A DNA stretch of 64,000 nucleotides. Origin: Pseudomonas marginalis. GTDB taxonomy: Bacteria; Pseudomonadota; Gammaproteobacteria; Pseudomonadales; Pseudomonadaceae. Location of the stretch: contig NZ_LKEG01000041.1 in NCBI RefSeq assembly GCF_001645105.1, positions 141,623 through 205,622 on the forward strand. The letters are read 5' to 3'. Made by a program: the position numbers and the translations under genes. Shown in pieces: positions 28,687 to 38,120 of the stretch. Position 1 is the stretch's first letter. Every line of letters starts with the position of its first letter. The notes under the pieces are model-generated. The model did no database searches, was not told the origin of the DNA, and saw only the letters and a program-made list of their open reading frames with translations.

Positions 28687-30411
28687 ATGGCGAAAATCAA
28701 CCTGGCCCAGCAATTGGCGACCACCCTTGAGCAGGCGGGCATCAAGCGTATCTGGGGCCTGACCGGCGACAGCCTCAACGGCCTCACCGACGCCCTGCGC
28801 ACCATGGACAGCATCGAGTGGATGCACGTGCGCCACGAGGAGGTGGCGGCCTTCGCCGCCGGTGCCGAAGCAGCGGCCACGGGTGAACTGACGGTGTGCG
28901 CCGGCAGCTGCGGGCCGGGTAACCTGCACTTGATCAATGGCTTGTTCGATTGCCATCGCAACCATGTGCCGGTGCTGGCGATCGCCGCACAGATTCCGTC
29001 TTCGGAGATCGGCTTGAACTATTTCCAGGAAACCCATCCCCAAGAGTTGTTCAAGGAGTGCAGCCACTTTATCGAGCTGGTCACCAACCCCGAGCAGATG
29101 CCCCACGTGCTGCACCGCGCCATGCGTTCGGCGATCCTCAATCGCGGCGTGGCAGTGGTGGTGATTCCGGGTGACGTATCGCTGCTGGAAGTGGAGGATA
29201 AGCTCAAGCTCTGGCCAGCCCTGCACGCGCCGCGCACATTGCCCGCGGAACAAGACCTGCAACGCCTCACCGAGCTCCTGGAAAGCAGCCAGAAGGTCAC
29301 CCTGCTGTGCGGCAGCGGTTGCGCCGGCGCCCATGACCAAGTGGTGGCCCTGGCTGACGCGCTGGGCGCACCCGTGGTGCATGCCCTGCGCGGCAAGGAA
29401 CATGTGGAGTGGGACAACCCGTTCGATGTGGGCATGACCGGCCTGATCGGCTTCAGCTCCGGTTACCACGCCATGCTCGGCTGCGACACGTTGATCATGC
29501 TCGGCACTGACTTTCCTTATCGCCAGTTCTACCCCACTGACGCCAAGATCATCCAGGTTGACCGCAACCCGCAGGCCCTCGGCCGCCGCGCCACGCTGGA
29601 CCTGGGCATCGCCGCGGATGTCAGTGAAACCATCGACGCCCTGCTGCCGCGCTTGACGCGCAAGACCGATCGCAGCTTTCTCGAGACCTCCTTGAAGCAG
29701 TATGAAAAAGCCCGCCAAGGGCTCGATGACCTGGCTCAACCGTCGAAGGCCAATCGGCCGATCCACCCACAATACGTGGCGCGTTTGCTCAGCGAGTTGG
29801 CGGATGACGATGCAATCTTTACCGCCGACGTCGGCTCACCGACCGTGTGGGCTGCGCGATATTTGAAGATGAACGGCAAGCGCCGCCTGATCGGTTCGTT
29901 CAACCACGGCTCGATGGCCAATGCCATGCCCCAGGCCATCGGCGCGCAGGCGGCCTTCCCGGATCGCCAGGTGATTTCGATGTCCGGTGACGGCGGCTTT
30001 GCCATGCTGATGGGGGATTTCATTTCCTTGGCGCAGTTGAAACTGCCGGTGAAAGTCATCGTGTTCGATAACGCCTCGCTGGGCTTTGTCGCGATGGAGA
30101 TGAAAGCCGCAGGCTACCTGGACGCCGGTACCGAACTGAAAAACCCGGACTTCGCCGCCATGTCCAACGCCATGGGCATCCTCGGCATTCGCGTGGAGCA
30201 ATCCGAAGACCTGGAGCCCGCCCTGCGCCGCGCCCTGGCCCATGATGGCCCGGTGCTGGTGGATGTGGTCACCGCCACCCAGGAGTTGGTGATGCCGCCG
30301 ACAATCAAGCTGGAACAAGCCAAGGGCTTCAGCCTGTACATGCTCAAGGCGGTGATGAGCGGCCGGGGCGATGAAGTGATCGAACTGGCGCGCACCAACT
30401 GGTTGCGCTGA
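28687..30411 (+). CDS. poxB: Pyruvate dehydrogenase (quinone-dependent pyruvate oxidase type)
   Basis: This 574-residue thiamine-diphosphate enzyme converts pyruvate to acetate and CO2, passing electrons via FAD to ubiquinone. The active-site glutamate motif [14 protein letters not shown] (Glu51) and the ThDP/Mg motif [12 protein letters not shown] with its distal VFDNASLG are intact. The ATG at 28687 has TTGGAG seven bases upstream; a TTG four codons earlier is rejected. Overall similarity is to PoxB rather than to acetolactate synthase. It stands as a single gene ended by a REP doublet. Confidence 0.88.
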   Translation: MAKINLAQQLATTLEQAGIKRIWGLTGDSLNGLTDALRTMDSIEWMHVRHEEVAAFAAGAEAAATGELTVCAGSCGPGNLHLINGLFDCHRNHVPVLAIAAQIPSSEIGLNYFQETHPQELFKECSHFIELVTNPEQMPHVLHRAMRSAILNRGVAVVVIPGDVSLLEVEDKLKLWPALHAPRTLPAEQDLQRLTELLESSQKVTLLCGSGCAGAHDQVVALADALGAPVVHALRGKEHVEWDNPFDVGMTGLIGFSSGYHAMLGCDTLIMLGTDFPYRQFYPTDAKIIQVDRNPQALGRRATLDLGIAADVSETIDALLPRLTRKTDRSFLETSLKQYEKARQGLDDLAQPSKANRPIHPQYVARLLSELADDDAIFTADVGSPTVWAARYLKMNGKRRLIGSFNHGSMANAMPQAIGAQAAFPDRQVISMSGDGGFAMLMGDFISLAQLKLPVKVIVFDNASLGFVAMEMKAAGYLDAGTELKNPDFAAMSNAMGILGIRVEQSEDLEPALRRALAHDGPVLVDVVTATQELVMPPTIKLEQAKGFSLYMLKAVMSGRGDEVIELARTNWLR

Positions 30412-30440
30412 CCCTCATTGGCGCAAGGAAGCGCCGTAGC

Positions 30441-30547
30441 TGTGGCGAGGGAGCTTGTTCCCGTTGGACTGCGTAGCAGTCCCAGTCTTTTCAAACAAAG
30501 GCCTGGGGCCGCTTCGCGGCCCAACGGGAGCAAGCTCCCTCGCCACA
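30441..30547. repeat. REP doublet of a second class
   Basis: The arms read TGTGGCGAGGGAGCTTGTTC and its complement near 30528-30547, with an inner GGGCCGCTTCGCGGCCC hairpin at about 30505-30522. It differs from the GTGGGAGGGGGCTTGC class found elsewhere in the window. It lies between convergent poxB and the FMN reductase gene. Confidence 0.85.
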
Positions 30548-30579
30548 TTGAGAGTAAACACCTTTAAGTGGGCGGGTAA

Positions 30580-31137
30580 TCAGCCGTGCTGCTTGGCCAC
30601 CCACTTGGCGTAAGCATCAATAAACGCCTGCAGGAACGGCTTGGTCTTTTCAGACACCTTGCCCGCCTCGTCAAATACACTGCCCGCGCCGCCCAGGTAG
30701 GCCTCCGGCTGCTGCATGCAGGGCACATCGAGAAACACCAGGGACTGGCGCAGGTGATGGTTGGCGCCAAAACCACCAATCGCCCCCGGCGACACGCTGA
30801 TGATCGCCCCCGGCTTGCCACTCCAGGCGCTCTGCCCGTAGGGCCGAGAACCTACGTCGATGGCATTCTTCAAGGGCGCGGGCACGGAGCGGTTGTATTC
30901 CGGGGTCACGAACAGCACCGCGTCGGATGAGCTCACGTGTTGACGGAAAGTACTGTAGGCTGCCGGCGGTGTCGCACCGTCAATGTCTTCGTTGTAGAGC
31001 GGCAAGTCGCCAATTTCCACAATGTTCAACTTCAGGTTGGCAGGGGCCAGTTCGGCCAATGCCAGCGCGACCTTGCGGTTGATCGAGTCTTTTCTCAAGC
31101 TGCCAACCAGGACGGCTACGGTGTAGACCTTGCTCAT
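30580..31137 (-). CDS. NADPH-dependent FMN reductase / quinone (chromate) reductase
   Basis: This 185-residue flavodoxin-fold protein has the FMN phosphate loop VGSLRKDSINRKVA (12-25) and the conserved FVTPEYNRSVPAPLKNAIDV (about 76-95), the signature of the ChrR/YieF/azoreductase-like group. Members reduce quinones, azo dyes or chromate using NAD(P)H and protect against redox stress. It is a single gene, convergent with poxB. Confidence 0.85.
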   Translation of the reverse strand: MSKVYTVAVLVGSLRKDSINRKVALALAELAPANLKLNIVEIGDLPLYNEDIDGATPPAAYSTFRQHVSSSDAVLFVTPEYNRSVPAPLKNAIDVGSRPYGQSAWSGKPGAIISVSPGAIGGFGANHHLRQSLVFLDVPCMQQPEAYLGGAGSVFDEAGKVSEKTKPFLQAFIDAYAKWVAKQHG

Positions 31138-31364
31138 TGGGGGTTCCCGACGTCTGACTAAAGGAGCTTGTAGTTATAGAGTCTTCGCGGCGTGTTCACC
31201 AGAAGGTTTTGATAATCCTCCGGGCATTGGCATCACGCAGTGACATGTAGGAATCATCTGAAAAGATTAGCGAATAGTATTTTTATTCCGTAAGTAAACT
31301 ACCCCGCTCCCTGACGGTCTACAGAACCGCAAATCGAGTGTTTATCTCCAGAGGTTCTAAACAG

Positions 31365-31601
31365 ATGGCAGCAGTACTAGTCGGACAGTTTCATGCCAGA
31401 GACGCAGAAGGACGTGTGTATTCGGTGCATGAGTTCCAGGAATCCAACCCGGCGCAAGGCGACCTGGCTGGCTCGGCACCTACCACCACCTACAAGCTGG
31501 CCATTGGCGATCGTGTAGAAAAGCTGGAAGGCGACGAATTCAAGTTGATTCAATCGGGCACGATTCTCGTGCGCGAGTCGCGAACCACCCTCGCGTCATA
31601 A
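31365..31601 (+). CDS. Conserved small protein of unknown function
   Basis: This 78-residue acidic, soluble protein starts MAAVLVGQFHARDAEGRVYSVHEFQE. No transmembrane segment, signal peptide or known motif is visible. The ATG at 31365 is preferred over an alternative codon nine codons upstream because of the natural-looking N-terminus. It stands alone, with about 230 bases of A/T-rich upstream DNA that probably holds its promoter. It appears to be a pseudomonad-specific orphan. Confidence 0.7.
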   Translation: MAAVLVGQFHARDAEGRVYSVHEFQESNPAQGDLAGSAPTTTYKLAIGDRVEKLEGDEFKLIQSGTILVRESRTTLAS

Positions 31602-31662
31602 GATCACGCCTTATCCACCTGCTCAGTCCTGGCCATTGATGGCGTCGACTGGGCTGGGGTGA

Positions 31663-32004
31663 TCACGGCCGGCGGATCTCCGTGACCTCAATGCCCTGCT
31701 CCCCCTCGACCTTCTTCAAGGTCACCATCAAGCGTCCCCGCTCGCCCTGCACGGCAAACATCGAACGCTGGTAGCCCGCGCTGTGGTAACCCGGATACGC
31801 GACCACCTGCCTGACCAATGCCACTTCCAGGACTGCCCCCACCTGTTCGGCCACCTGTTCCTGGGAACGGATGAACGTTTCAAGTGCCAGGTTTTCCGGC
31901 GTGCTTTCGTTTTGAGCGTTGAAGAGATAAGCAGCCACGCACCCGACGGTCACCAAGACCAGCAGTTGCTTGGCCGTTACCCCGAGGATCGAGGGTAGAG
32001 GCAT
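31663..32004 (-). CDS. Hypothetical membrane-anchored protein
   Basis: This 113-residue protein has one N-terminal hydrophobic helix (LLVLVTVGCVAAYLF, about residues 14-28). A soluble domain of mixed strands and helices follows, predicted to face the periplasm. No catalytic motif is recognised. It is divergent from the LysR regulator at 32114, with 109 bases between. Confidence 0.65.
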   Translation of the reverse strand: MPLPSILGVTAKQLLVLVTVGCVAAYLFNAQNESTPENLALETFIRSQEQVAEQVGAVLEVALVRQVVAYPGYHSAGYQRSMFAVQGERGRLMVTLKKVEGEQGIEVTEIRRP

Positions 32005-32113
32005 GTGAGACCAGACCTGTTTTTGTTGTTAATGCCGGCAGCCGGCTTTGGTCGTTGATGATCAGCGCAGCCATTCTATTGAATACCCGGCGCGCTGCAC
32101 ATAGACTCCGGCG

Positions 32114-33007
32114 ATGCGTTTACGTCATATCGAAGTGATTCAAGCCATCTTGCAGACCGGACACCCAGGCTTGGCCGCCGAGTGGTTGCAACTCCCCGTG
32201 GGCGATGTGGACGCGGCGCTCAAGGAGGCCGAGGCGCAATTGGGCTTTATGCTGTTCGCCAGCGTCCGTGGACGCTTGCAGGCGACACGGGAAACCCTGG
32301 AGCTGCAGGCGGAAATCGCCCACGTGTATGAGGCGCTGGAACCAGTGCAGCGCCTCGCCAGCCGCCTGAAACACCATCACGCCCCGACCCTGCGCGCCCT
32401 CTGCACCCCGCCCCTGGCCAATCAACTGTTGCCGCAAAGCATTGCGCTGCTGCGCCGACGCTTCCAGGACACGCCGTGCAACCTGTCAAGCCAGCCGACC
32501 CGCGAGATCGTCAGGAGCCTGCTGCTGCACGAAGCCGACGTAGGCCTGAGCCTGCATGACCCGGAACACCCACAGATCCACAGCACCGTGCTGGCCCAAG
32601 GCAAACTGCAATTGCTCGCGCCCCATGGCTGGCTCAAACCCAAGCAGAAGTACATCGCGCTGCAGGACCTGGCCGGGCAATCGATGATCGGGCTCGAAGG
32701 CCAGGACCCGCTCAGCCGCTTGCTGGATGCCAAGCTGCAAGCCCTGCGCCCGCTGCCGGTGGTGCAGACGCGCGTACAGACTTACCAGATGATGCGCAGC
32801 ATGGTGGAAGCGGGAGAAGGCCTGGCGGTGGTCGACCCTTTCACCGCGTTCGGCGCACGCGAGGCCGGGCTGGATGCGTGCCCGGTGTCGCCGCCAATCA
32901 TGGTCAGCCTGTATGCGCTGACCCTCAAGGAGGGCGTGACCTCCCCAGCGCTGAATGCATTGCTGGAGATCGTGACGCAGAAGGCCGAAGGCCTGTTGGC
33001 GGGCTAA
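32114..33007 (+). CDS. LysR-family transcriptional regulator
   Basis: This 297-residue protein has an N-terminal winged helix-turn-helix (MRLRHIEVIQAILQTGHPGLAAEWLQLPVGDVDAAL region, residues 1-36) and a LysR substrate-binding domain (about 90-290). The HTH is less canonical than usual but the length and fold fit. The nearest divergent gene is the membrane-anchored hypothetical, a possible target. Its TAA stop shares bases with the TAG of the convergent acetyltransferase (CTAA at 33004-33007). Confidence 0.85.
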   Translation: MRLRHIEVIQAILQTGHPGLAAEWLQLPVGDVDAALKEAEAQLGFMLFASVRGRLQATRETLELQAEIAHVYEALEPVQRLASRLKHHHAPTLRALCTPPLANQLLPQSIALLRRRFQDTPCNLSSQPTREIVRSLLLHEADVGLSLHDPEHPQIHSTVLAQGKLQLLAPHGWLKPKQKYIALQDLAGQSMIGLEGQDPLSRLLDAKLQALRPLPVVQTRVQTYQMMRSMVEAGEGLAVVDPFTAFGAREAGLDACPVSPPIMVSLYALTLKEGVTSPALNALLEIVTQKAEGLLAG

Positions 33008-33591
33008 GCCTTGTCGACTTCGCTCTTGAACAGCCGATACCAGAAAATCGCCACTTCGCGGGTTTGCGGATCAATGCCGCGATAGCGCAGGTGGTCGATG
33101 CCGCCCATCACGTAGCCGCAGCGCTCGTACAAACGGCAGGCCCCGAGGTTGTTGTTCTGGGTTTCCAGCATCATGCCGGGCAGGTTTTTCTTGCGGCTCC
33201 AGAACTGCGCCACATCCAGCAGCGCCTTGGCCACGCCATGGCGCCGGGCGGGCAAGGCCACAGCCAATTCGTCGACATGGGCAAAGCCGTTCCAATTGGT
33301 GCTGACCACGATGTGTCCTACCGGGCGGTCGTCCAGGTAGGCCATGAAGATCGCGCTGTCGGGCGCGTCGCGAAAACTGGCGAACTCTTCCGGATCGATG
33401 CCATAGCACTTGCGGTACGGCAAGATGCGCTCCACAGGCCATTGATCGACCCGCTTGCCCATCTGCGGCTCACCGTAGGCGCTGACTTCAAAGCTGAAAT
33501 CATTGCCCCACACATAGGCGTCAAAGCCTTCGTCGGCGACCCGTACACTGAGCCCTGGATACTTCGGGTTCATTACAGCTTGCATAAACAT
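33004..33591 (-). CDS. GNAT-family N-acetyltransferase next to lysine decarboxylase
   Basis: This 195-residue protein has the GNAT fold. The acetyl-CoA pyrophosphate loop appears as ARRHGVAKALL (about 130-140), and the C-terminal motif as NNLGACRLYERCGYVMGG. The ATG at 33591 begins two bases after the decarboxylase stop, with GGG six bases upstream; a second ATG two codons later is possible. The tight spacing indicates one transcript with ldcA. Acetylation of a polyamine or decarboxylase product is a reasonable guess but is not shown by the sequence. Confidence 0.82.
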   Translation of the reverse strand: MFMQAVMNPKYPGLSVRVADEGFDAYVWGNDFSFEVSAYGEPQMGKRVDQWPVERILPYRKCYGIDPEEFASFRDAPDSAIFMAYLDDRPVGHIVVSTNWNGFAHVDELAVALPARRHGVAKALLDVAQFWSRKKNLPGMMLETQNNNLGACRLYERCGYVMGGIDHLRYRGIDPQTREVAIFWYRLFKSEVDKA

Positions 33592-33593
33592 TC

Positions 33594-35849
33594 TTAACCC
33601 TTGATGCAATCGACGGTGTAACAACGACCACTGCCGTCATCTTCGTGTTGTAACCCATGAACATCGGCGACAAAACCGGGGAAACTGCTATCGAACGTCC
33701 GGGCAAAGGCCAGGTAGTCGATAATCGAACGCGTCGACTCGGTGAAGCGCTCGCCCGGCATGATCAGTGGAATACCGGGCGGATAAGGCACCAGCATCAC
33801 GGCTGCGATGCGCCCTGGCAAGGCATCGATGGAAACCGCTTCCACTTCCCCCCTGACCAACTGGTCGTAGGCATCCGCGGGTTTCATCGCGATTTCCGGC
33901 AGAACGGTATACATCCGTTTAAGGTGCTTTGCAGTGGCGTTGCTACGGTAACAGCTATGCAGTTGGTCGCACAGGTCGCGCAGGCCCAGGCCTTGATAGC
34001 GCGTGGGGCCTTGGGCAAACACCGATGGCAAACAACTGGCCAGGCTCACGTTGGCGTCGTAGCTGCGCTTGAACTCCAGCAATTCGGTGAGCAAGGTACT
34101 CCATTTGCCTTTGGTAATACCCATGGAGAACAGCACGAGGAAGGAATACAACCCGGTCTTTTCCACCACCAGACCACGCTCCCAGAGGAACTTGCTGACC
34201 ACGGCAGCCGGAATCCCGCAATCGCTCAGGGCGCCGCCGGCGTTGAGGCCGGGCATCACCAGCGTCACTTTGATCGGGTCCAGCAGCACGTAGTCCTCGG
34301 CGACCTCGCCAAAGCCATGCCAGTCAGCCTGGGGATGCAACAGCCAATCAGCGGTGACGACCCGGTCGATGCCCGCCACCGACGGCGGTTGCCAGATGGT
34401 GAACCACCAATCCTCGGCGGCAATGTGCTGGCGCAAGTTGGCCAGCGCCCGACGGAAGCTCAGGGCTTCGTCGAACATTTCCTGCAACAGCGAACGCCCG
34501 GCCGGACCTTCCATCATCGCCGAGGCCACATCCAGCGAAGCAATGATGCTGTACTGCGGCGACGTCGAGATATGCATCATGAAGGCTTCGTTGAAACGGT
34601 CACGGTCCAACTGACGCGCGCCGCCGTCCTGCACGTGGATCATCGAAGCCTGGCTGAACGCGGCCAGCAGTTTGTGGGTGGAGTGGGTGGTGAACACCAG
34701 CGGGCTGTCCGGCGTGCGCGAAGTGCCCATGCCGTAGCGCCCGGCGAAGAACTCATGAAACGCCGCGTAGGCGTACCAGGCCTCATCAAAATGCAGCACC
34801 TCGACGCTGTTGCCCAATTGCTGCTTGATCAACTCGGCGTTGTAGCACAGGCCGTCATAGGTGGAATTGGTGACCACGGCCATCTTGACCTTGGGCGCCC
34901 GGCCACGGGTCAACGGGCTGGCGTCGATCTTGGCGCGGATCGACTCGGGGCTGAATTCGCTCAAGGGAATCGGGCCGATGATCCCCAGTTCGTTGCGCTC
35001 CGGGCACAGGTACAACGGGATGGCGCCGGTCATGATGATCGAGTGCAACACCGACTTGTGACAGTTGCGGTCCACCAGCACCAGGTCATCGCGCCCGACC
35101 ATGGAATGCCACACGATCTTGTTGGCGGTGGACGTGCCGTTGATCACGAAGAAGGTGTGGTCCGCGCCAAAGTTGCGGGCGGCGCGGGCCTCGGCTTCGG
35201 CCAGCGGCCCGGTGTGGTCCAGCAGCGAGCCCAACTCGGGCACCGACACCGATAAGTCCGAACGCAGGGTGTTTTCCCGGAAAAATTGATGAAACGCCTG
35301 CCCCACCGGGCTTTTGCGGTAGGCCACGCCGCCGCCATGGCCGGGGGTGTGCCAGGAATAGTTGGAATCAGCGGTGTGCTGCACCAGCGCCTTGAAGAAC
35401 GGCGGCAACAGGCCATCCAAGTAAGTGCGCGCCGCACGGGCAACTTGCCGGGCGAGAAACGGCACGGTGTCTTCGAACAGGTACAGAATGCCGCGCAGTT
35501 GGTTAAGCTCGCTCATGGCGTCGGCCGGCGCATTTTCCAGGGTGACTTGCTCGCCCAGGGCAAAGATCGGCAGATTCGGCGCCCGCAGCCGCGCGAGCCG
35601 GATCAGCTCGACCATGTTCTGCAACAGATGGGTATTCTCGCCCGCGCCTTCGGCGGCGATCAGCATGCACGCCAGGCCATGATGGGTGGAGGCCACCAGC
35701 CGGCCCTCGGCGTAGTCCACTGCCGAGAAAATACTGAAGCCCTCCTGTTCCAGCTCTCGAGCGATGCCTCGGACCCGGTCACCGGCGACGGTGTCGGCCT
35801 TGATGTCGCGGTGCACGATAAGGACGGGGAACTTCAGGTCTTTGTACAT
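33594..35849 (-). CDS. ldcA: Lysine/arginine/ornithine decarboxylase (LdcA type)
   Basis: This 751-residue fold-I PLP decarboxylase has an N-terminal wing (receiver-like) domain (1-140), the PLP core with the Schiff-base lysine in STHK (Lys393), and a C-terminal domain. The length equals that of P. aeruginosa LdcA (PA1818), which makes cadaverine from lysine, and the position next to dnaQ and rnhA matches that locus. Arginine or ornithine as substrate cannot be excluded from sequence alone. It is followed two bases later by the acetyltransferase gene. Confidence 0.85.
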   Translation of the reverse strand: MYKDLKFPVLIVHRDIKADTVAGDRVRGIARELEQEGFSIFSAVDYAEGRLVASTHHGLACMLIAAEGAGENTHLLQNMVELIRLARLRAPNLPIFALGEQVTLENAPADAMSELNQLRGILYLFEDTVPFLARQVARAARTYLDGLLPPFFKALVQHTADSNYSWHTPGHGGGVAYRKSPVGQAFHQFFRENTLRSDLSVSVPELGSLLDHTGPLAEAEARAARNFGADHTFFVINGTSTANKIVWHSMVGRDDLVLVDRNCHKSVLHSIIMTGAIPLYLCPERNELGIIGPIPLSEFSPESIRAKIDASPLTRGRAPKVKMAVVTNSTYDGLCYNAELIKQQLGNSVEVLHFDEAWYAYAAFHEFFAGRYGMGTSRTPDSPLVFTTHSTHKLLAAFSQASMIHVQDGGARQLDRDRFNEAFMMHISTSPQYSIIASLDVASAMMEGPAGRSLLQEMFDEALSFRRALANLRQHIAAEDWWFTIWQPPSVAGIDRVVTADWLLHPQADWHGFGEVAEDYVLLDPIKVTLVMPGLNAGGALSDCGIPAAVVSKFLWERGLVVEKTGLYSFLVLFSMGITKGKWSTLLTELLEFKRSYDANVSLASCLPSVFAQGPTRYQGLGLRDLCDQLHSCYRSNATAKHLKRMYTVLPEIAMKPADAYDQLVRGEVEAVSIDALPGRIAAVMLVPYPPGIPLIMPGERFTESTRSIIDYLAFARTFDSSFPGFVADVHGLQHEDDGSGRCYTVDCIKG

Positions 35850-35941
35850 GAGTGCTTGTCGTCCTGAGGGCTATGCACTCAAGGGTAGAAGCTGGGAGTG
35901 GATGTGGCGAATGAAGATTTCGCAGGCAGATGGAGATCAAC

Positions 35942-35969
35942 GGTGGGAGGGAGCAAGCCCCTTCCCACC
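35942..35969. repeat. Degenerate single REP palindrome
   Basis: A short imperfect palindrome of GGTGGGAGGGAGC-AAGC-CCCTTCCCACC type lies in the 141-base gap between ldcA and dnaQ. It looks like a fused or deleted REP doublet. Confidence 0.6.
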
Positions 35970-35990
35970 TTTGGATTGCGTGCAGCCAGG

Positions 35991-36737
35991 CTATTGCTGG
36001 GTCAGTTGAGTCCACAACGCCGGCGCACCCGCCGACTTGGCAATCGCTTCCAACCTTGCCGCATGCTCGGCCAAGTCTTGCTCACTGGCACGAATAATAG
36101 GCGTGGGCTTGCGATCAGCCGGCAGCCGGCGGATTTCCGAAGGACGGTTACCCGAGCCTTCCGCCGAGCCCGTGCCATCCGACGCGTTGCCCGCCAGGGA
36201 CAGGCTGGTCTGCCCGCCGGTCATGGTCAGGTAGACGTCGGCGAGGATCTCGGAGTCAAGCAAGGCGCCGTGCAGTTCACGGCCGGAGTTGTCGACGCCA
36301 TAACGTTTGCACAAGGCATCGAGGCTGTTGCGCTGGCCGGGGTGACGCTCACGGGCCATCATCAAGGTGTCGAGGATCGAGCAGTGCTTGGAAATGTCTG
36401 CGCGATCGGTCTGCCCCATCAGGGCGAATTCGTTGTTGATGAAGCCGACGTCGAACGCCGCGTTATGGATGATCAACTGGGCGCCGTTGATGAATTCGAA
36501 AAACTCATCGGCGACTTCGGCAAAACGCGGCTTGCCCTTGAGGAATTCGTCAGTGATACCGTGGACGCCGATCGCGCCTTCGTCACTGTCGCGGTCCGGT
36601 TGCAGGTAGACGTGGAAGTGACGACCGGTGAGGCGGCGACCCATCAATTCGACACAGCCGATTTCAATGATCCGGTGGCCGTCGGTCACCGGCATGCCGG
36701 TGGTTTCGGTATCGAGTACAACAGATCGGATGGCCAT
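35991..36737 (-). CDS. dnaQ: DNA polymerase III epsilon subunit (3'-5' proofreading exonuclease)
   Basis: This 248-residue DEDDh exonuclease has motif I as VVLDTETTGM (Asp9, Glu11), followed by HNAAFDVGF and the late HGALLDSEILADVY motif. It proofreads for the replicase as part of the core with alpha and theta. A Gly/Ser-rich linker (about 180-215) leads to a C-terminal part that binds alpha. It lies just downstream of rnhA in the same direction (76-base gap), the usual arrangement. Confidence 0.95.
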   Translation of the reverse strand: MAIRSVVLDTETTGMPVTDGHRIIEIGCVELMGRRLTGRHFHVYLQPDRDSDEGAIGVHGITDEFLKGKPRFAEVADEFFEFINGAQLIIHNAAFDVGFINNEFALMGQTDRADISKHCSILDTLMMARERHPGQRNSLDALCKRYGVDNSGRELHGALLDSEILADVYLTMTGGQTSLSLAGNASDGTGSAEGSGNRPSEIRRLPADRKPTPIIRASEQDLAEHAARLEAIAKSAGAPALWTQLTQQ

Positions 36738-36813
36738 CAGGGTTCAGCTCTCAACGGTGTGGTGTGCAGTGTGGTGTGCGTCAACGGGCGCGATCTTAAC
36801 ACGTGAGTCGCCA

Positions 36814-37266
36814 TCAGCTCTGCTTGTAGCCGCGCACTTCGTCCACGCCCCGGTTGGCCAGCTGGTCCGCGCGCTCGTTGCCAGGGTGGCCGATGTGACC
36901 GCGCACCCATTTCCAGGTGATGTCGTGGCGATTGCATTGCTCGTCCAGCAGCTGCCACAGGTCGGCATTTTTCACCGGTTCCTTGGCCGCAGTCTTCCAG
37001 CCACGCTTCTTCCAGTTGACCATCCACTCGTTGATGCCCTTCATCACGTATTGCGAGTCGGTCACCAGCAGCACGTTGCAGCGGCGCTTGAGTTCTTCCA
37101 GGCCACGAATGGCGCCCATCAGTTCCATGCGGTTGTTGGTGGTGTTGGCTTCACCGCCCCACAACTCTTTCTCCACGCCCTTGCACACCAGCAACGCGCC
37201 CCAGCCGCCAGGGCCCGGGTTGCCTTTGCAGGCGCCATCGGTGAAGAGTTCTACGCTATCGGTCAT
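36814..37266 (-). CDS. rnhA: Ribonuclease HI
   Basis: This 150-residue enzyme cuts RNA in RNA-DNA hybrids. The metal-binding acidic residues Asp10, Glu48 and Asp70 are in place ([34 protein letters not shown]), as is the conserved [11 protein letters not shown] motif near 124-134. It is of normal length. It lies between the methyltransferase gene and dnaQ, all on the minus strand. Confidence 0.96.
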   Translation of the reverse strand: MTDSVELFTDGACKGNPGPGGWGALLVCKGVEKELWGGEANTTNNRMELMGAIRGLEELKRRCNVLLVTDSQYVMKGINEWMVNWKKRGWKTAAKEPVKNADLWQLLDEQCNRHDITWKWVRGHIGHPGNERADQLANRGVDEVRGYKQS

Positions 37267-37284
37267 CGGTTACTCGGTATTCAT

Positions 37285-38055
37285 TCAAGAAGAGGGTTGC
37301 GCATCGCTTTGCTTGCGGTTGACCTTGGCCATCGGCATCGGCACCAGTTTGCCCATCGGCTCACGGCGCACCTGCTGCACCGGCCGCAGCCCAACCACGA
37401 TCTTGCGCGCCACCAGCAGATAGAAGCCGCCACCCGCCAACTGCCAGGCACCTGCGCGGCGCTCCCAACCGGCCAGGCGGCCTTGCCACTTGGTCGACGC
37501 AAGCGGCGGACGATAGCACCCGAAGCGGCGTTTCTCCAGCGCGAAGCCCAGCAGGTTAAGCCAGTCGCCCACCCGCTGCGGTGAGATGCAACGCGCCTGG
37601 CGCAGGCCATCGTGGGCGAACGCATGGCGCAGGCCCCAGCTGCTCCAGGGGTTGATCCCCACAATCAGCAAATGGCCACCCGGCCGTACGCTGCTCGCCG
37701 CTTCGCGCAGCAAGCCATGGGGTGACAGGCAGAAATCCAGGCCATGCTGCAACACCACCACGTCGGCGGCGTGCTCGCTCAAGGGCCAGGCCTGTTCTTC
37801 GCAGACGATCTCCACCCCCGGCAACGGCGCGCCCAAGCGCACATTGCGCTGCACTTGGGGCGCACACGGCGGCGTTTCGGCCGAAGGGCCGTAATGCACC
37901 AGATAGCCACCAAAGAACCGGCCCAGCTCGTCTTCGAGCATGCGCCGCTCTTCGTCCAGCAGAAATTGCCCGATGGGACCGGACAGCCATTCGCGGGCGG
38001 CGCTGATCAGGGCCAGCCACTCAGGATCGGCCTGGGCGAACGCTTTATCAGTCAT
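37285..38055 (-). CDS. Class I SAM-dependent methyltransferase
   Basis: This 256-residue protein has a weak Rossmann methyltransferase core: [37 protein letters not shown] (about 100-137) is the post-motif region with the conserved ending PGGHLLI. The ATG at 38055 has GGAG six bases upstream; a TTG four codons earlier is rejected. It is conserved beside gloB and rnhA in pseudomonads, and the substrate is unknown. It is divergent from gloB with 65 bases between. Confidence 0.8.
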   Translation of the reverse strand: MTDKAFAQADPEWLALISAAREWLSGPIGQFLLDEERRMLEDELGRFFGGYLVHYGPSAETPPCAPQVQRNVRLGAPLPGVEIVCEEQAWPLSEHAADVVVLQHGLDFCLSPHGLLREAASSVRPGGHLLIVGINPWSSWGLRHAFAHDGLRQARCISPQRVGDWLNLLGFALEKRRFGCYRPPLASTKWQGRLAGWERRAGAWQLAGGGFYLLVARKIVVGLRPVQQVRREPMGKLVPMPMAKVNRKQSDAQPSS

Positions 38056-38120
38056 TGCATTCTCCAACTCGCCTAGACGTTCTAAGATGCACCAATGTGT
38101 TCAGCTTGGCGAATCGAAGA

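Noticed and set aside
28642..29772. 376-codon open frame antisense to poxB
   Set aside because: The plus-strand frame has all ThDP-enzyme motifs; the antisense product has none.
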